This document shows, in pieces, positions 6,327-6,749 of a stretch of DNA of 6,749 nt. The notes below the pieces were generated by a model, which ran no database searches, had not been told where the DNA came from, and worked only from the letters and a program-made list of their open reading frames with translations. Positions within the stretch are counted from its first letter, which is position 1; each line of letters starts with the position of its first letter. This DNA is from an uncultured Chitinophagaceae bacterium. GTDB taxonomy: Bacteria; Bacteroidota; Bacteroidia; Chitinophagales; Chitinophagaceae. The DNA lies in NCBI GenBank assembly GCA_937958995.1, contig CALGAP010000020.1:1-6749 (forward strand). The letters are read 5' to 3'. Both the position numbers and the translations under genes were made by a program.

Positions 6327-6638
6327 TTATTGTTGGGGCGTATAAACGTACGCAATTTCATAAGGAGCTTTTCTATGTTGAGGCATTAGTTGGCCTAAAT
6401 TCAAGTCCTCTTTTTGGGGCGTAGGCTCACACACAGTATATGCTACTCCATTATATACAATAGGAGTTCCAATTGGTTTGTCAAATTTTACAGCGACAGT
6501 TACATGCGTTGGAAATACGAGTACAATCATAGGAAGGTCGTAAATCTCTTTTACGAGATAAAAGAACAAAGCGGCCCTGTCCTCACAATCGCTGTAGTCA
6601 TATAGAAGAGTCTGCTCTGGTGATAAACGCTTCTCCAT
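6327..6638 (-). CDS. Transglutaminase-like protein, C-terminal part (5' end uncertain)
   Basis: The translation shows the order of the transglutaminase/papain-like catalytic core. It has a cysteine in YSDCEDRAALFFYLVKE (Cys18 from the ATG at 6638), a histidine in PTHVTVAVKF (His45), and an acidic residue in CEPTP (Glu71), standing where the DxT aspartate of transglutaminase-like domains usually lies. A Cys-His-acid hydrolase or peptidase-type role is inferred; the substrate is unknown. The ATG at 6636-6638 is only 17 codons before the catalytic Cys, too short for a normal domain. Upstream, the same frame stays open to 6746 with protein-like sequence (IKLQIKNPQTV, then NTFLFEPDSLTFG) but has no ATG, GTG or TTG, and meets an in-frame TAA at 6747-6749. 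The real gene is therefore probably longer and either frameshifted, broken, or started with a rare codon. A pseudogene is possible. Confidence 0.65.
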   Translation of the reverse strand: MEKRLSPEQTLLYDYSDCEDRAALFFYLVKEIYDLPMIVLVFPTHVTVAVKFDKPIGTPIVYNGVAYTVCEPTPQKEDLNLGQLMPQHRKAPYEIAYVYTPQQ

Positions 6639-6749
6639 TCCAAAGGTTAATGAATCGGGCTCAAATAAAAATGTGTTCTGCTTAGTATATGATCTGACAG
6701 TTTGAGGATTTTTTATTTGAAGTTTTATAGGGTCAGGATTAATTTTTTA

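Noticed and set aside
6414..6605. 63-residue plus-strand reading frame
   Set aside because: It is the antisense shadow of the transglutaminase-like catalytic core.
1..6749. CRISPR array, tRNA or rRNA genes
   Set aside because: No regularly spaced longer repeats, and no cloverleaf-like or rRNA-like sequence was noticed on either strand.

Overview
The window looks like chromosomal DNA of a Bacteroidota bacterium, most likely of the Chitinophaga/Sphingobacteria type. The signs are a TonB-dependent outer-membrane receptor with an N-terminal carboxypeptidase-regulatory-like domain, a downstream surface-type lipoprotein, starts that lack Shine-Dalgarno sequences, an AT-rich base composition, and a Bacteroidota-type arsenite methyltransferase remnant. 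The assignment rests on protein motifs read by eye, with no database search.

Left part (1-1356) is a scarred accessory region. It opens with the last codons and right terminal end of an IS3-family insertion sequence (1-116, + strand). This end abuts the 3' part of an arsM gene (arsenite methyltransferase, minus strand, about 117-409). The arsM piece is broken at both ends: its C-terminal tail is replaced by the IS end, and its N-terminal SAM-binding two thirds is missing. About 20 bp past the second breakpoint ends a complete but unrecognised 308-residue minus-strand gene (430-1356).

Centre (1357-5813) is the functional core. A divergent intergenic region carries four TAAC/TAAT motifs at exact 11-bp spacing (1482-1525) next to a weak -7-like box. 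This is a candidate operator for an OmpR/PhoB-type response regulator. It lies in front of a two-gene operon: a 928-residue TonB-dependent receptor (1553-4339) and, 34 bp later, a 455-residue lipoprotein with a Gly6 linker, a predicted beta-helix-like fold and several acidic clusters (4374-5741). A perfect 13-bp hairpin terminator (5764-5792) closes the unit. The layout mimics SusC/SusD, but neither protein looks like SusC or SusD, so this appears to be a separate type of outer-membrane uptake pair. The substrate cannot be read from sequence. The receptor subtype and the 11-bp phased repeats together make phosphate or organophosphate a testable guess.

Right part (5814-6749) has a small Cys-containing lipoprotein of unknown function (5814-6320). 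It converges, with only 6 bp between stop codons, on a minus-strand transglutaminase-like protein (6327-6638). Protein-like sequence in the same frame continues upstream of its first ATG to 6746, where an in-frame TAA falls on the last three bases of the window. That gene is therefore either 5'-truncated, frameshifted or cut by the window edge.
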